Below, piece by piece: positions 22,405-31,029 of a stretch of DNA of 64,000 bases. The notes under the pieces were generated by a model, which ran no database searches, was not told where the DNA came from, and saw only the letters and a program-made list of their open reading frames with translations. Numbering within the stretch: position 1 is the first letter of the stretch; each line of letters starts with the position of its first letter. The translations under genes and the position numbers were made by a program. This DNA comes from an uncultured Bacteroides sp. (GTDB lineage Bacteria > Bacteroidota > Bacteroidia > Bacteroidales > Bacteroidaceae). The stretch lies in contig CABMPP010000017.1 in assembly GCA_902388495.1 (NCBI GenBank), positions 21,807-85,806 on the forward strand, read 5' to 3'.

Positions 22405-25002
22405 CTACGGCGTGGCGACGAGTTTGATGGTCTTCCTGTCCGTCGAGAGCTGGAGGGCGAAGCCGGTGCCCACGACGGCTCCGCCACAGATTCCTACCCA
22501 CTTCAGGTTGAAGCGCGAGAAGTCGGCGTCGGTGAAGGCGGTGTAGCTGCCTCCCACGGTGATGACGCTTTCGGCGCCTGAAGTGACGGTATTCCACTTA
22601 TCCGCATAGTTGTCAAGGAACATATCGAATGCAGAGCCGGCCGGGAGGGCGTTGTCCACCGTCACGGTAGCCTTGCCTTGCAGTGCCCCGCCAAGAGTCA
22701 GATAAGCATCAAGATAGAGGCTGTACCCGGTGTTCCCGCTGATTTTTCCACCTTTCAGGTGCAGCGTCCCCTCCGCATCGATACGTACCGCTGAGCCGTT
22801 TCCGTTGCCGGTGATTTCGGCGCCGTCCTCCATAACGAGCGTGCCGTAAACCCAGATTCCGTTTGCATTAATTCCATTGGTAGCTTGTTGCGCCCCTGTC
22901 AGCCGGAAGCCGCTGCCCAGCGTCAGCTCTCCGGTGTAGTTGCCGCTTTCCCCGACCGTGATAAGCTCATTGCCATCCTTCTTCTGCCCGTCCATCGTGA
23001 GGCGAGAGAGGCGGAGGGAGGCGCCGTTCTTCACCTGGAAGATGGGCTTGGTGCCCTCGCGCATCAGCTTGTGCCCGTCGGCGCCGCCGTCTATTTCGAT
23101 GTACTGTTTGCCATCGAGGATGTAGGTGGCATCTGCGGAGGTCGGTTCGGGCACGGTGATGTCCGCCGTGAGGAGGATGCGCGTGGGCTTACCGGCGTTG
23201 GTGCTTGCCTTTTCGAGCGCTGCCTTCAGCTCATCGGCAGTGGCGGCCTTGCGGGCGAGGCGGATGGCGCCGTCGGCGGGGTCGATGACGAAGGCGTAGT
23301 CATCGGCGCGGCCGGAGGCGCCGAGGCTGCTCTCGCCGGGCTTACGTATGGTCGAGTTTTCCTGGATAACCAGCCGCGCGGCATCGTCGGCGGTGAAGGC
23401 GCCTGCCGTGGGGGTGATGGCGAAGTCGGCTTCCGGGATACGCTGCAAACCCAAGTGGACGCGCTTTCCCATGCCGGGACGGAGGCGGATGGAGGCGTTA
23501 GTCTGTATACTGATGTAATCCCCGTCGGACGCAAAGGTGAAATCGTTCAGCACGAGCGTTCCGGTAATTCCGCGTGTATTGGCTACTGCTATCCACGGTA
23601 CACTGAAGCCGGCAGCGGTGCCTGTAAACGTGGCGCCGTCGAGGGTCAGCGTGCCGCCGCCAAAGTTTATCGGTGACAATGTGCCATTGCTGGTGACTTT
23701 TACCCCGTCGCCCAATGTCCAATCGGCGCCGTCATTGCAATAGAACCAGCTGCTACCAGCTTCATCGGCAAGCGTGACGCGGGTCAGCTTCAGCGATGAT
23801 GCGCCGGAGGATAAAATCTTGACCGACACGCCCGCGTCCGTGCGCCTCACGGCATAGCGGCCGTCGCCGTCCAGCGCCTTATAGCCTTTCGCCTGTATCT
23901 CCACGCTGCCGCCGTTCGCAGCCTTTACCGCCTCGTTGGTGAGCACGATGTCGGCGCCCAGCAGGTAGCGCATGGGGGTGCTGACGCCGCCCCCGTCGGC
24001 GGTGAGGGCGGCTACGAACTCTTCAACGGTGCTGATGAGCCTGGCGCCTTGGGCGAGGTCCACGCTGCCGTCGATGTTGCCCTGGTTTCCCCATGCGGCG
24101 ATGTCGCCGGAGGTGAGTTCCACCGTGTGCTTGCCTATCAGGGTGAGGTTGAGGGTGAGACGGTAGCCGCTTCGAAGCTCGGTAAGCGGAGTGCTGCCGG
24201 TGAGCGTGGCGGGTACCTTATATATATAGACGTCGTTGCCCAGCCGGATTTGGAGCCAGTCGGCGCCGGTGGTCACTGCCTGCGGGGCGACGATGAGCGA
24301 GGTGTACCATTGCCCGGCCGGTGTCTGCATCATCGTCCCGGCGGGGTAAGGCGTGTTGCCGGATGCGGCGGCGGGGTCCACGTTGCCCGTTGTCAGGTCC
24401 AGGCGGGCGGTGCTCTTCATGCCTTGCAGCGTCACTTGGGCGGTGGCCAGGTCGGCGGGGGTGACTCCCGTGCCTGCGGTGAGGTTGATGCGGAGGGAGT
24501 GCATGCGGTGCTCGAAGCTGAACGTGAGGGGGTGGTCGGCGGTGTTCGTGGCGCGGTTGCCGGTGGCGCTGGCGGTGAGGAGGTCGGCATCGCCGGGAGC
24601 GACGGTTGCGGCTGCTGCCACGTCGAAGTCGTACGCTGCGGGGTCGGCCACGGAGGCCTGGCGGGGGTAGTGGGCCAGGAAGGTGACGTCGTCCGTGCGG
24701 CTCAGGTCTTCCCAGTAGAGGATGGTGGTGCCGTAGGTGTACTCCAGGTTGTCGTTCACTATTTTGCCGTCGGCGAGGGTGTGCATGCCCCACGTGTCGC
24801 CGTCGGCGAAAGTGCCTTTTCCGGTATCGTCGATGACGGCGCGCGTGGCGGTGGTGCCGGCGATGGATGCGGTGAGGTGGACGGCGCCTTCGGGGAGGAT
24901 TGCGCCCTTCGGCAGGTCGTCGCTTTCGCTGGTGCAGGATGCGAGTGCCGCAAGTGCAAGCGTGGCAAGCAGGGCGGCGGAGGTTGATTTTAGTCGGTTC
25001 AT
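22405..25002 (-). CDS. Large fimbrillin-family lipoprotein with two beta-helix domains
   Basis: The 865-aa protein has a lipoprotein signal (LALAALASC, Cys23), then a fimbrillin fold to about residue 305 (VHLTASIAGTTATRAVID, GTFADGDTWGMHTL, VTFLAHYPRQ, LTFSFEHRMHSLRINL, LRSGYRLTLNLTLIGKHTVEL, IAAWGNQG). Two repeats of a pectate-lyase-like beta-helix unit follow (about 330-560 and 590-790), each with the order YILDGKQYIEIDG, LRLSRLTMDG, LTLGSGFRLTG, VYGTLVMEDGAEITGNG, LHLKGGKIS. This is the largest surface subunit of set 1 and shares the beta-helix plan with the 18679 gene. Predicted location is the outer cell surface. Confidence 0.78.
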   Translation of the reverse strand: MNRLKSTSAALLATLALAALASCTSESDDLPKGAILPEGAVHLTASIAGTTATRAVIDDTGKGTFADGDTWGMHTLADGKIVNDNLEYTYGTTILYWEDLSRTDDVTFLAHYPRQASVADPAAYDFDVAAAATVAPGDADLLTASATGNRATNTADHPLTFSFEHRMHSLRINLTAGTGVTPADLATAQVTLQGMKSTARLDLTTGNVDPAAASGNTPYPAGTMMQTPAGQWYTSLIVAPQAVTTGADWLQIRLGNDVYIYKVPATLTGSTPLTELRSGYRLTLNLTLIGKHTVELTSGDIAAWGNQGNIDGSVDLAQGARLISTVEEFVAALTADGGGVSTPMRYLLGADIVLTNEAVKAANGGSVEIQAKGYKALDGDGRYAVRRTDAGVSVKILSSGASSLKLTRVTLADEAGSSWFYCNDGADWTLGDGVKVTSNGTLSPINFGGGTLTLDGATFTGTAAGFSVPWIAVANTRGITGTLVLNDFTFASDGDYISIQTNASIRLRPGMGKRVHLGLQRIPEADFAITPTAGAFTADDAARLVIQENSTIRKPGESSLGASGRADDYAFVIDPADGAIRLARKAATADELKAALEKASTNAGKPTRILLTADITVPEPTSADATYILDGKQYIEIDGGADGHKLMREGTKPIFQVKNGASLRLSRLTMDGQKKDGNELITVGESGNYTGELTLGSGFRLTGAQQATNGINANGIWVYGTLVMEDGAEITGNGNGSAVRIDAEGTLHLKGGKISGNTGYSLYLDAYLTLGGALQGKATVTVDNALPAGSAFDMFLDNYADKWNTVTSGAESVITVGGSYTAFTDADFSRFNLKWVGICGGAVVGTGFALQLSTDRKTIKLVATP

Positions 25003-25065
25003 ATCGTTACTGTTAGTAAGGGTTATTATTCATTTCGGGTTATTATATATATAAGGTGTATCTCC

Positions 25066-25194
25066 GGCTCCTCCGCCTGAAAGGGGAGGTGGCGCGAAGC
25101 GACGGAGGGGTTTTCCACAAAGGGGAGTTACTTTTGCCTTGTGTGAAACCCCCTCCCCCCTCCGGGGTACTCCCCCTTTCAGGCGGGAGAGCTG
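25066..25194. repeat. Palindromic dispersed repeat, copy 5 (short)
   Basis: Starts GGCTCCTCCGCCTGAAAGGG and ends TTCAGGCGGGAGAGCTG. The middle is shorter than in copies 1-4. Located in the 295-nt gap between two fimbrillin genes. It is followed by another CTCCCCTAAGTTAGGGGAG palindrome at 25241-25259. Confidence 0.8.
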
Positions 25195-25240
25195 GGTTAC
25201 TTCTGCTGTCGGGCTCCGTTGTCGGGACTATCTCCGGCTC

Positions 25241-25259
25241 CTCCCCTAAGTTAGGGGAG
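25241..25259. repeat. Perfect short palindrome, partial related repeat
   Basis: CTCCCCTAA-G-TTAGGGGAG forms a 9-bp stem. The sequence around it (GGCTCCTCCCC, then GGTGGCGACGGAGGCGACGG) recurs at 40190-40312, so it is a truncated member of a second repeat subfamily. Confidence 0.65.
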
Positions 25260-25297
25260 GTGGCGACGGAGGCGACGGAGGAGTGTGTTCTCCCGGG

Positions 25298-26212
25298 TCA
25301 CTCAATCTCCGCATCATCCTCTACTTCTCCCTGCTTGCCCCACGGCTGGATGGAAGCGTTGGACACCTCGATGCCCGACTTTGAGAGGCGGATGGTGTAT
25401 TCCGTCACTTTACAGGCCTCGAAGGTCTTGTCCGGGGCCAGGGTGTAGGTGTGGGTGGTGGTCGATGCGTCGGCCATCACGAAGGTGAGCACGCGTCCCG
25501 CGGCGCCGTCCTGCGGCAGGAGGATGGCGGAAGCTGTCTGTCCGTCGGCGGCGGTGACGAGGGTGAAGGTCTTCGTGGCAGGGTTGGCGGTCGCGTCGGC
25601 GGTCAGAGCGTCGGTCAGCACGTTGTAGTCGGCCTTGTAGGGCTGGTTGCTCAGGGTGATGGAGAGGCCTTTCAGGTCGGCGGTGGTGAATCCGTCTCCG
25701 GCCTTCACTTTCACGAAGATGCGGCTCAGGCGGTGATGGAAGTCCAGTTCCACGGTCGGTTTCGACTTGTCGCGGCCGGTGACGTTGTCGCTACGCATCA
25801 GGTCGATGGCGGCGGGGTCGGTCTGGTCGCTGAGGTCCACCGGGCAGAGGTCTCCGGTCAGCGTGGCGTAGGGGTAGTAGGCCACGAAGTCCACCTTGGC
25901 GCCTGCCTTGGTGGGGAAGTAGATGGTCTGCGCGTCATCCGCCGGGTCGAAGCGTCCGATGCTGGAGGCGGTGATGTGGTGGCGGTTGGCGGCACCTTCG
26001 GCTACGTTCTTCGTTCCGGCCTCCAGCATGTAGATGCCGATGGCGTCCTTCGCCTCCCACTCGTCGTTCGTGGAGCGGGTGGCGCTGATTCCGGCGGTGA
26101 AGCGGGCGGCTACGGGGGTGTTGTCTACGGGTTGTTGTACAGTGTCGTCACTGCCGCAAGCGGCGAAAAGGGTGGCAGCAAGGGCTGCGGTGAGGATTAA
26201 ATTTGCTTTCAT
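25298..26212 (-). CDS. Fimbrillin-family pilus subunit lipoprotein
   Basis: The 304-aa protein has a lipoprotein signal (ALAATLFAAC, Cys19) and the fimbrillin fold: RFTAGISATRSTNDEWEAKDAIGIYMLEAG, FVAYYPYATLTG, DLSDQTDPAAIDLMRSDN, VELDFHHRLSRIFVKVKAG, and a C-terminal VTEYTIRLSKSGIEVSNASIQPWGKQG. This is the usual length of a major or minor fimbrillin. It follows the FimB/Mfa2-like anchor gene. The stop lies 39 nt after the palindrome at 25241-25259. Such lipoproteins are processed at the outer membrane and polymerise by strand exchange. Confidence 0.83.
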   Translation of the reverse strand: MKANLILTAALAATLFAACGSDDTVQQPVDNTPVAARFTAGISATRSTNDEWEAKDAIGIYMLEAGTKNVAEGAANRHHITASSIGRFDPADDAQTIYFPTKAGAKVDFVAYYPYATLTGDLCPVDLSDQTDPAAIDLMRSDNVTGRDKSKPTVELDFHHRLSRIFVKVKAGDGFTTADLKGLSITLSNQPYKADYNVLTDALTADATANPATKTFTLVTAADGQTASAILLPQDGAAGRVLTFVMADASTTTHTYTLAPDKTFEACKVTEYTIRLSKSGIEVSNASIQPWGKQGEVEDDAEIE

Positions 26213-26269
26213 AATTACATTAATTAATTGTTGGTTTATATCATTCTTGCTTGGTATCGCGTGTCATCT

Positions 26270-27214
26270 TCATTGCAAATCGGCGTCTCCGGTTACATTC
26301 TCCTGTAACTCCCACGCCCGGATGGTGGCGTTGAAGCCGGAGCTTGTAGGGGTTTCCACCACTTTTCCGCCCAGCGCGAGGGGGTGAATCTTGTCGGCAT
26401 TGAATCCGGCGAGGGCCTTCGTCAGGTCGCTTCCCTCGTTGCCGTCGGCGTCGGTCAGCGGCACGGGTCGCGGGTTGTCATCCTCGAAGAAGACGGTGGC
26501 GTGCAACGTCTGCCGGGTGCCTGCCACGCCGAGCAGTCGCACGGTGGCGGCCCATTTTCCGGCATTGTCTCCGTCGGTCACCCTCGCGAAGGAGAGTGCC
26601 ACGTTCGCCGGTTCGGTGAGCTTTTCGGTATAGATGTCCATCATGGAGGCGACGCCGGAGAGGTAGCCCTCGATGCGCTTTATCCTGTCCAGCGCACCGC
26701 CCTTGGGCTCGATGAAGAGCGTGAGTTGGCGCACTTGTTGACGCATCATCGCGGAGACTTGGTGGTCGGTGTCGGCCATCACATCCAGCCACAAGGTGGA
26801 GGAGAAGAGCCAACCGGGCATGGGCTGGATGAAGCGCTCGTCGATGCCCTCAGGCGGCATGGCCGGCTCCACGAGGAGCGCATCGCCCATCAGCCCCACG
26901 TGCTGCGGCAGGTTGTAAATGCGGATGCGATATTCGCCCGGCTCGAAGAGGTTGTCGAGCGTAAGCGCAGTTTCGGTAGCCGTTTCTGTGTATGGACCCA
27001 CCGTGATGGTGTAACTGTCCGGGATGCCGACTCCGTCGGTCCGGTGCGTCCAGTCGGTTGTCAGGATAATCTGTCCCTGTTCGGGGTGCGCGGTGTTGTA
27101 GATGGGGTCTTTCACATCGCAAGCCGAAAGCAGTAGCACCGCGCCCATGTAGAGGACGGCGGCGGTCTTTCTTTGCTTTCTCTTAATCGTAATGTTCGTT
27201 CTCATATATCGCAT
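26270..27214 (-). CDS. FimB/Mfa2-like fimbrial anchor subunit
   Basis: The 314-aa lipoprotein (VLYMGAVLLLSAC, Cys32; a start at residue 4 is also possible) shows the FimB/Mfa2 pattern: DPIYNTAHPEQGQIILTTDWTHRTDGVGIP near the start, LDNLFEPGEYRIRIYNLPQHVGL, PGWLFSSTL, MRQQVRQLTLFIEPKGG, VASMMDIYTEKL, WAATVRLLGVAG. Such subunits sit at the base and anchor the fibre to the outer membrane. It is the second gene of pilus set 1 after the DUF3575 gene, with a paralogue at 34432-35469. The C-terminal end is SSGFNATIRAWEL. Confidence 0.8.
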   Translation of the reverse strand: MRYMRTNITIKRKQRKTAAVLYMGAVLLLSACDVKDPIYNTAHPEQGQIILTTDWTHRTDGVGIPDSYTITVGPYTETATETALTLDNLFEPGEYRIRIYNLPQHVGLMGDALLVEPAMPPEGIDERFIQPMPGWLFSSTLWLDVMADTDHQVSAMMRQQVRQLTLFIEPKGGALDRIKRIEGYLSGVASMMDIYTEKLTEPANVALSFARVTDGDNAGKWAATVRLLGVAGTRQTLHATVFFEDDNPRPVPLTDADGNEGSDLTKALAGFNADKIHPLALGGKVVETPTSSGFNATIRAWELQENVTGDADLQ

Positions 27215-27226
27215 TTTTTTGTTGTC

Positions 27227-28087
27227 CTACTTATTGCTGCCTATTGTCCAAATCAGGTTTACGCCCACCTGCGTGGGGCCGAAGAAGTTCTTCGTTTTAT
27301 CCCGGTCTTTGTAGACACGCACTCCCTCGGTCAGCCCGAAGCTGTCGTAGTCGGAGCGGACGTAGCCCAGCCCGAGATTGAAATCCACCGAGAAGCTGCG
27401 CGAGAGGAATAACTGGTAACCCACCGCCAGCCCGGCACTCCACAGCGAGCCCTGATAGCCCGTGTCTTTTGAACAGAGGCTACCCAGCGGGTATTTATAG
27501 AGGTTGTATTCGCCATAGCTGCCCGACACGCCTGCGTACAGACGACGGTCGCGGAGCAGATACCAACGCACTTCGGGATTGAGGAGCCACATCTTCTGCA
27601 CTTTGTCGTGTTCGCCGCCCCATCGTGCGAGGCTGCCGTCCAGCTTCACGCCAATGTCAGAGTTTATACGCCACTCCACACCGAGAGTGGGTAGCAGCAT
27701 GGCATCATACAACACGTTAGTGCGCACGGCAAAGCGGTAAGTTTGTAGGTCGGCGGCAGATGCAGGCACGATTTCCGTTGCCGCTTCGTGCTCCGGTTTC
27801 TCTGTCGGTTCCTTTGCCGACTCCTTTGTCGGCTCCTTTGCCGGTTCAGCGTTTTTATCTTCCGCCACCGGAACGGGTATCTCTTCGGCTGCGATGCGGT
27901 TGCGGTATTCGTCCACCAGTGAGTAAAGGCGCGTCAATTCCGTCTCATTGGCTTTCAGGAAAAACATATCCTCTCCCACCCGGAAACGGAACGTCAAAAC
28001 CGTATCCGCTACCGTTTGTGCAGCCGATACGCCGATTGTCAATAGCCCGAATACGGGCAATAGCAGTAATTTACAGAATGTTTTCAT
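27227..28087 (-). CDS. DUF3575 outer-membrane protein, first gene of pilus set 1
   Basis: The 286-aa product has a signal peptide (MKTFCKLLLLPVFGLLTIGVSA) and a C-terminal DUF3575 beta-barrel domain (about 115-286: FAVRTNVLYDAMLLPTLGVEWRI, ARWGG, NPEVRWYLLRDRRLYAGVSGSYGEYNLYKYP, GPTQVGVNLIWT). Residues 77-93 are a charged repeat (PAKEPTKESAKEPTEKP), a possible periplasmic linker. In Bacteroidales, DUF3575 genes are linked to fimbrillin operons. It is the first gene after the divergent regulator region. The 43.2 kb homologue lacks the linker. Confidence 0.8.
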   Translation of the reverse strand: MKTFCKLLLLPVFGLLTIGVSAAQTVADTVLTFRFRVGEDMFFLKANETELTRLYSLVDEYRNRIAAEEIPVPVAEDKNAEPAKEPTKESAKEPTEKPEHEAATEIVPASAADLQTYRFAVRTNVLYDAMLLPTLGVEWRINSDIGVKLDGSLARWGGEHDKVQKMWLLNPEVRWYLLRDRRLYAGVSGSYGEYNLYKYPLGSLCSKDTGYQGSLWSAGLAVGYQLFLSRSFSVDFNLGLGYVRSDYDSFGLTEGVRVYKDRDKTKNFFGPTQVGVNLIWTIGSNK

Positions 28088-28208
28088 ATACTTGGTATTA
28101 TAGTTATTAGCCTGCTTGTGTAAATCATTTTATCAAAAAAGCGCATCAGGCTTCCTGTCATTCATTGCTCCTGTCAAACTTCAAGCAGCCGGCTCGTTTA
28201 TCCATTAA

Positions 28209-28216
28209 CAAAAGTA
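28209..28216 (-). promoter_or_regulatory. Candidate -7 box for pilus operon 1
   Basis: On the - strand TACTTTTG (28216-28209) matches TAnnTTTG. No -33 TTTG is found at the right distance, which suggests dependence on an activator. The leader would be about 110 nt before the ATG at 28087. Confidence 0.45.
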
Positions 28217-28234
28217 AATCAATATAAAATGAAG

Positions 28235-28305
28235 TTAGTGCCAATTCGTAAAAATCCATTAGGACAGATTGTACGCAGGCCTATTTTTCTTTAGGACAAA
28301 TCGTA
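28235..28305. promoter_or_regulatory. Direct repeats in divergent regulator/pilus region
   Basis: TTAGGACAGATTGTA (28259-28273) and TTAGGACAAATCGTA (28291-28305) are 32 bp apart, about three helical turns. A weaker third copy TTAGTGCCAATTCGTA lies at 28235-28250. They lie upstream of the pilus -7 box (28209) and between it and the regulator genes, a place suited to AraC-type activator sites. Confidence 0.6.
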
Positions 28306-28375
28306 AAAGGCTTGCAAAAAGGTAAAAAACGGCACTTTTCGAGGAATAAACCCTGCTTTTTTGATGGAAATATCC

Positions 28376-28383
28376 TAAATTTG
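28376..28383 (+). promoter_or_regulatory. -7 box of the AraC-type regulator operon
   Basis: TAAATTTG matches TAnnTTTG. Its transcription start would fall at about 28388-28390, that is, on the first ATG of the regulator. Either the mRNA is nearly leaderless or translation starts at Met9 (28412) or Met11 (28418). Confidence 0.55.
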
Positions 28384-28387
28384 CGTT

Positions 28388-29632
28388 ATGGATATGATTA
28401 CAACATATAACATGGCTATGGCTACGCTTATCCCGGCCTTTTCATCCATAGCCTGTGGTATTCTGGTTGCTTTTGCATTGCAGGACTGCCTGACATGGGA
28501 AGAACGGAAGTTAAAAAAAATCGTATTCACCTACTTCTTCGTCGAGGGCATAGCCTGGTGCATCACTTTCTTCTACCCGTTCTGCCCGTCGGTGTTTGTT
28601 TGCCTGAATACGCCCTGCCTGCTGTCGTACACTTTAATATCTGTATTTTTCTTCCGGGTCATCCGCTACCTGACCCGGCAGGGACAGCCCGAGAATTTCC
28701 CGTCGATACATTATTGGTTGCCCGGCGCGCTGGCGGCTGCCATGCTGGTATGGTCGTTCTTCATCCCTTTCGATGTGCAGGTGGAGATAGTCCGCGGCAA
28801 AGCGCTTGTGTTTCCGCAGGGATATGAAGCTTATGCCCGCTTCTTCACGTCCAAACTTCCTTTGCGCCTGCTCTTCGGAGTGGTTTATTATGCCCTTACC
28901 ATAGGCGTGCTGACGGCCTACTACCGGAAAACGGATAAGCAGGCATCGATACGTAAACCGGCTGGGTGGGTGCTGTTTCTGGTCGCTATTTCCATTTCCT
29001 CGCTGTTTTCTTCCTTACTGCCTTGCTTTAAGCCGCGGGCCGAAATACTGTATTCCCCCTGGACTTTGCTAATCACCGCGAGCATCTCCGTAAATCAGAT
29101 ATTGCTTACCTACCATATAATACGGCGTAAATATATGCTTTATTCCATACCTGCCGTCGTGACGGAAACAGCAGCGGCAGCAGAACCACAGACAGAGCCG
29201 CGCCGCCGCCGTCATTCCGGCGAGCTGAACCGGAGCCGTTTCGAGCATTTTATCCGGGACAGGAAACCTTACTTGAACCCGGATTACAAAATAACCAATC
29301 TCGTGGAAGACCTGGACGTGAACCGCACGATGCTCTCGGCCTTTATCAACCGGACCTATGGCGTTAATTTCAACCGTTATCTGAACCGCCGGCGACTGAA
29401 AGAGCTTGAACAGCTCCGTTTGCAGCCTGCCAACCAAGGCAAAAGCATCAGTTCGCTGATAGACAAGGTGGGATTTAAGGATTTCCGCAATTACACGCGG
29501 GCAGCGGCAGCGGAACGCGGGAGTGCCGCTGCCGGAAAGACGGAACGCCGGACTGCTGCCACCGGCGAGGCCACCCGCCGCGGGAAAGAAGTGACTGCCC
29601 CCGCCCGCCAAAAGAAAGGAGGAACTGAATGA
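28388..29632 (+). CDS. Membrane-anchored AraC-type regulator 1
   Basis: The 414-aa product has about six to seven membrane helices (residues 10-240) and a C-terminal single AraC-type helix-turn-helix (about 278-370: SRFEHFIRDRKPYLNPDYKITNLVEDLDVNRTMLSAFINRTYGVNFNRYLN). The last 45 residues are low-complexity and alanine/arginine-rich. A regulator in the membrane could sense the envelope state. It is divergent from pilus set 1 and overlaps the next regulator by ATGA. The start may be 28412 or 28418 because the promoter -7 box is only 5 nt before the first ATG. No periplasmic sensor domain was recognised. Confidence 0.75.
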   Translation: MDMITTYNMAMATLIPAFSSIACGILVAFALQDCLTWEERKLKKIVFTYFFVEGIAWCITFFYPFCPSVFVCLNTPCLLSYTLISVFFFRVIRYLTRQGQPENFPSIHYWLPGALAAAMLVWSFFIPFDVQVEIVRGKALVFPQGYEAYARFFTSKLPLRLLFGVVYYALTIGVLTAYYRKTDKQASIRKPAGWVLFLVAISISSLFSSLLPCFKPRAEILYSPWTLLITASISVNQILLTYHIIRRKYMLYSIPAVVTETAAAAEPQTEPRRRRHSGELNRSRFEHFIRDRKPYLNPDYKITNLVEDLDVNRTMLSAFINRTYGVNFNRYLNRRRLKELEQLRLQPANQGKSISSLIDKVGFKDFRNYTRAAAAERGSAAAGKTERRTAATGEATRRGKEVTAPARQKKGGTE

Positions 29633-30747
29633 CGACGGACATGAAACTGATAGAAGCGTTCGCCTTCTCCGCACCTATCATCTGCGCGGTGATATGCATG
29701 GTGATGATGCTGATGGACGCCCGCGCAAGCCTGCATAACCCGTTGGAAAAGCGGTTGCGTACGTTTCTGGCCCTTGCCTATCTTGTTTCATCGCTGGGAT
29801 GGCTGGGGATGGTGTTTTATGTACTCAGCCCCCGCACTTTTGCATCTTATTATACGGTGTTCATACTGGCGCTTATGCTCGACCAGGTCATGATTTACCG
29901 GTTCGTCTCCCTTATCACGAATACGGGCGGACGGCGCAAGTTCAACCGCCTGCATCTGGTAATCCCCCTTTTTCTCACGGCTGTGTCGGTCGTTAATGCC
30001 ATTTTGGTTCCAGTAGAGCAGCAAGTAAGGCTTATTTACAATGATACCGGTTCCGGTACATGGTTTCGGATTACATACGTAACAACGACCATCCTCTTCG
30101 TCGTTTACAACTCCCTGTATCCTGCATTAAATTTGCGGAATATACACCGGTACAGGCTGTTTATCGTGAATTATTCCGCCGACGCTTACAGTACCTCCCT
30201 CGGCTGGCTGACTTTTATACAGATACTCATACTGATTACCGTCCCGCTTCCCTTAGCCGGTCTTCTGATAGGCATTCCCGCCACCGCAATCAGTTATCTC
30301 GTATTGCTGGGGGCCTTGTCTTATTTTATAAATTATCTCATTCTGTGCTATAACCTGCTGAATAATAACTATCTTATCATCCAGACAGATACTGCGGAAC
30401 CGGATATGCCTGCCGTGGCAACGCCCCTTGACCGCAAGCATTTCGAGCGTTATCTGCGCGACAAGAAACCCTATCTTGACCCCAAACTGCGCATAACCGA
30501 CCTGGTCACCGTGCTCCATACGAACCGCAGCTATCTTTCCGGCTTTATCAACAAGGAATACAACATGAATTTCTGTAGCCTGATTAACTGTTGCCGGCTG
30601 GAAGAACTCGACCGGCTGCGTTTGCAATCCTCCAATGCTGAAAAAAACAACATGGATTTAGTGTTGATGGCGGGATTCAGCAGCTACCGGAGTTATCTCC
30701 GGGCAAAGAGCGAACAGGACGAAATGAGGTTGTTGAAGGTGTTTTGA
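29629..30747 (+). CDS. Membrane-anchored AraC-type regulator 2
   Basis: The 372-aa protein is a paralogue of regulator 1: membrane helices in residues 8-250 and a C-terminal helix-turn-helix (RKHFERYLRDKKPYLDPKLRITDLVTVLHTNRSYLSGFINKEYNMNFCSLIN). The 4-nt overlap with regulator 1 implies coupled translation, and the two may form a heterodimer. It has no alanine-rich tail. Both lie directly upstream of the pilus operon control region and so probably regulate it. It is followed by a large palindrome at 30857-30924. Confidence 0.75.
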   Translation: MTTDMKLIEAFAFSAPIICAVICMVMMLMDARASLHNPLEKRLRTFLALAYLVSSLGWLGMVFYVLSPRTFASYYTVFILALMLDQVMIYRFVSLITNTGGRRKFNRLHLVIPLFLTAVSVVNAILVPVEQQVRLIYNDTGSGTWFRITYVTTTILFVVYNSLYPALNLRNIHRYRLFIVNYSADAYSTSLGWLTFIQILILITVPLPLAGLLIGIPATAISYLVLLGALSYFINYLILCYNLLNNNYLIIQTDTAEPDMPAVATPLDRKHFERYLRDKKPYLDPKLRITDLVTVLHTNRSYLSGFINKEYNMNFCSLINCCRLEELDRLRLQSSNAEKNNMDLVLMAGFSSYRSYLRAKSEQDEMRLLKVF

Positions 30748-30834
30748 ATGATAAGATTATTAATTCACAAACCTTTTATGGAACTGAGAAATACTTTGGA
30801 TATAACAAACTAAATTCTCTGTAGTAGATTATTA

Positions 30835-30924
30835 TTCGTTCGATAATTGTTCTTCTTTCGTTCGACAGTTGTCATCTATTCGTTCGACATATGTCGAACG
30901 AATAGATGACAACTGTCGAACGAA
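30835..30924. repeat. 68-bp perfect palindrome with 22-bp-spaced repeats
   Basis: TTCGTTCGAYA motifs occur at 30835, 30857 and 30879, exactly 22 bp apart. The segment 30857-30890 is the perfect reverse complement of 30891-30924 (34-bp arms without a loop). It lies between the regulator genes and the convergent Lrp gene. It may be a bidirectional terminator or a protein-binding or cruciform site. Confidence 0.9.
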
Positions 30925-31029
30925 TAGTTTTTAGTATTTGTGCCATTAATTCCTTTCTTCTTACCGGATTCTTGTTCCTTATGTATGTTTTATCTGTTTG
31001 GGTACAACAAAAGGCAATGGCTGTGATGT

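Noticed and set aside
22027..22597. Open frames on both strands over the 84-bp tandem array
   Set aside because: The unit length is divisible by 3, so stop-free frames arise automatically. No start or family features.
30835..30924. Could the 22-bp-spaced repeats be a CRISPR array
   Set aside because: Only three copies, the spacers are not distinct and half of the structure is inverted. No cas genes are in the window.
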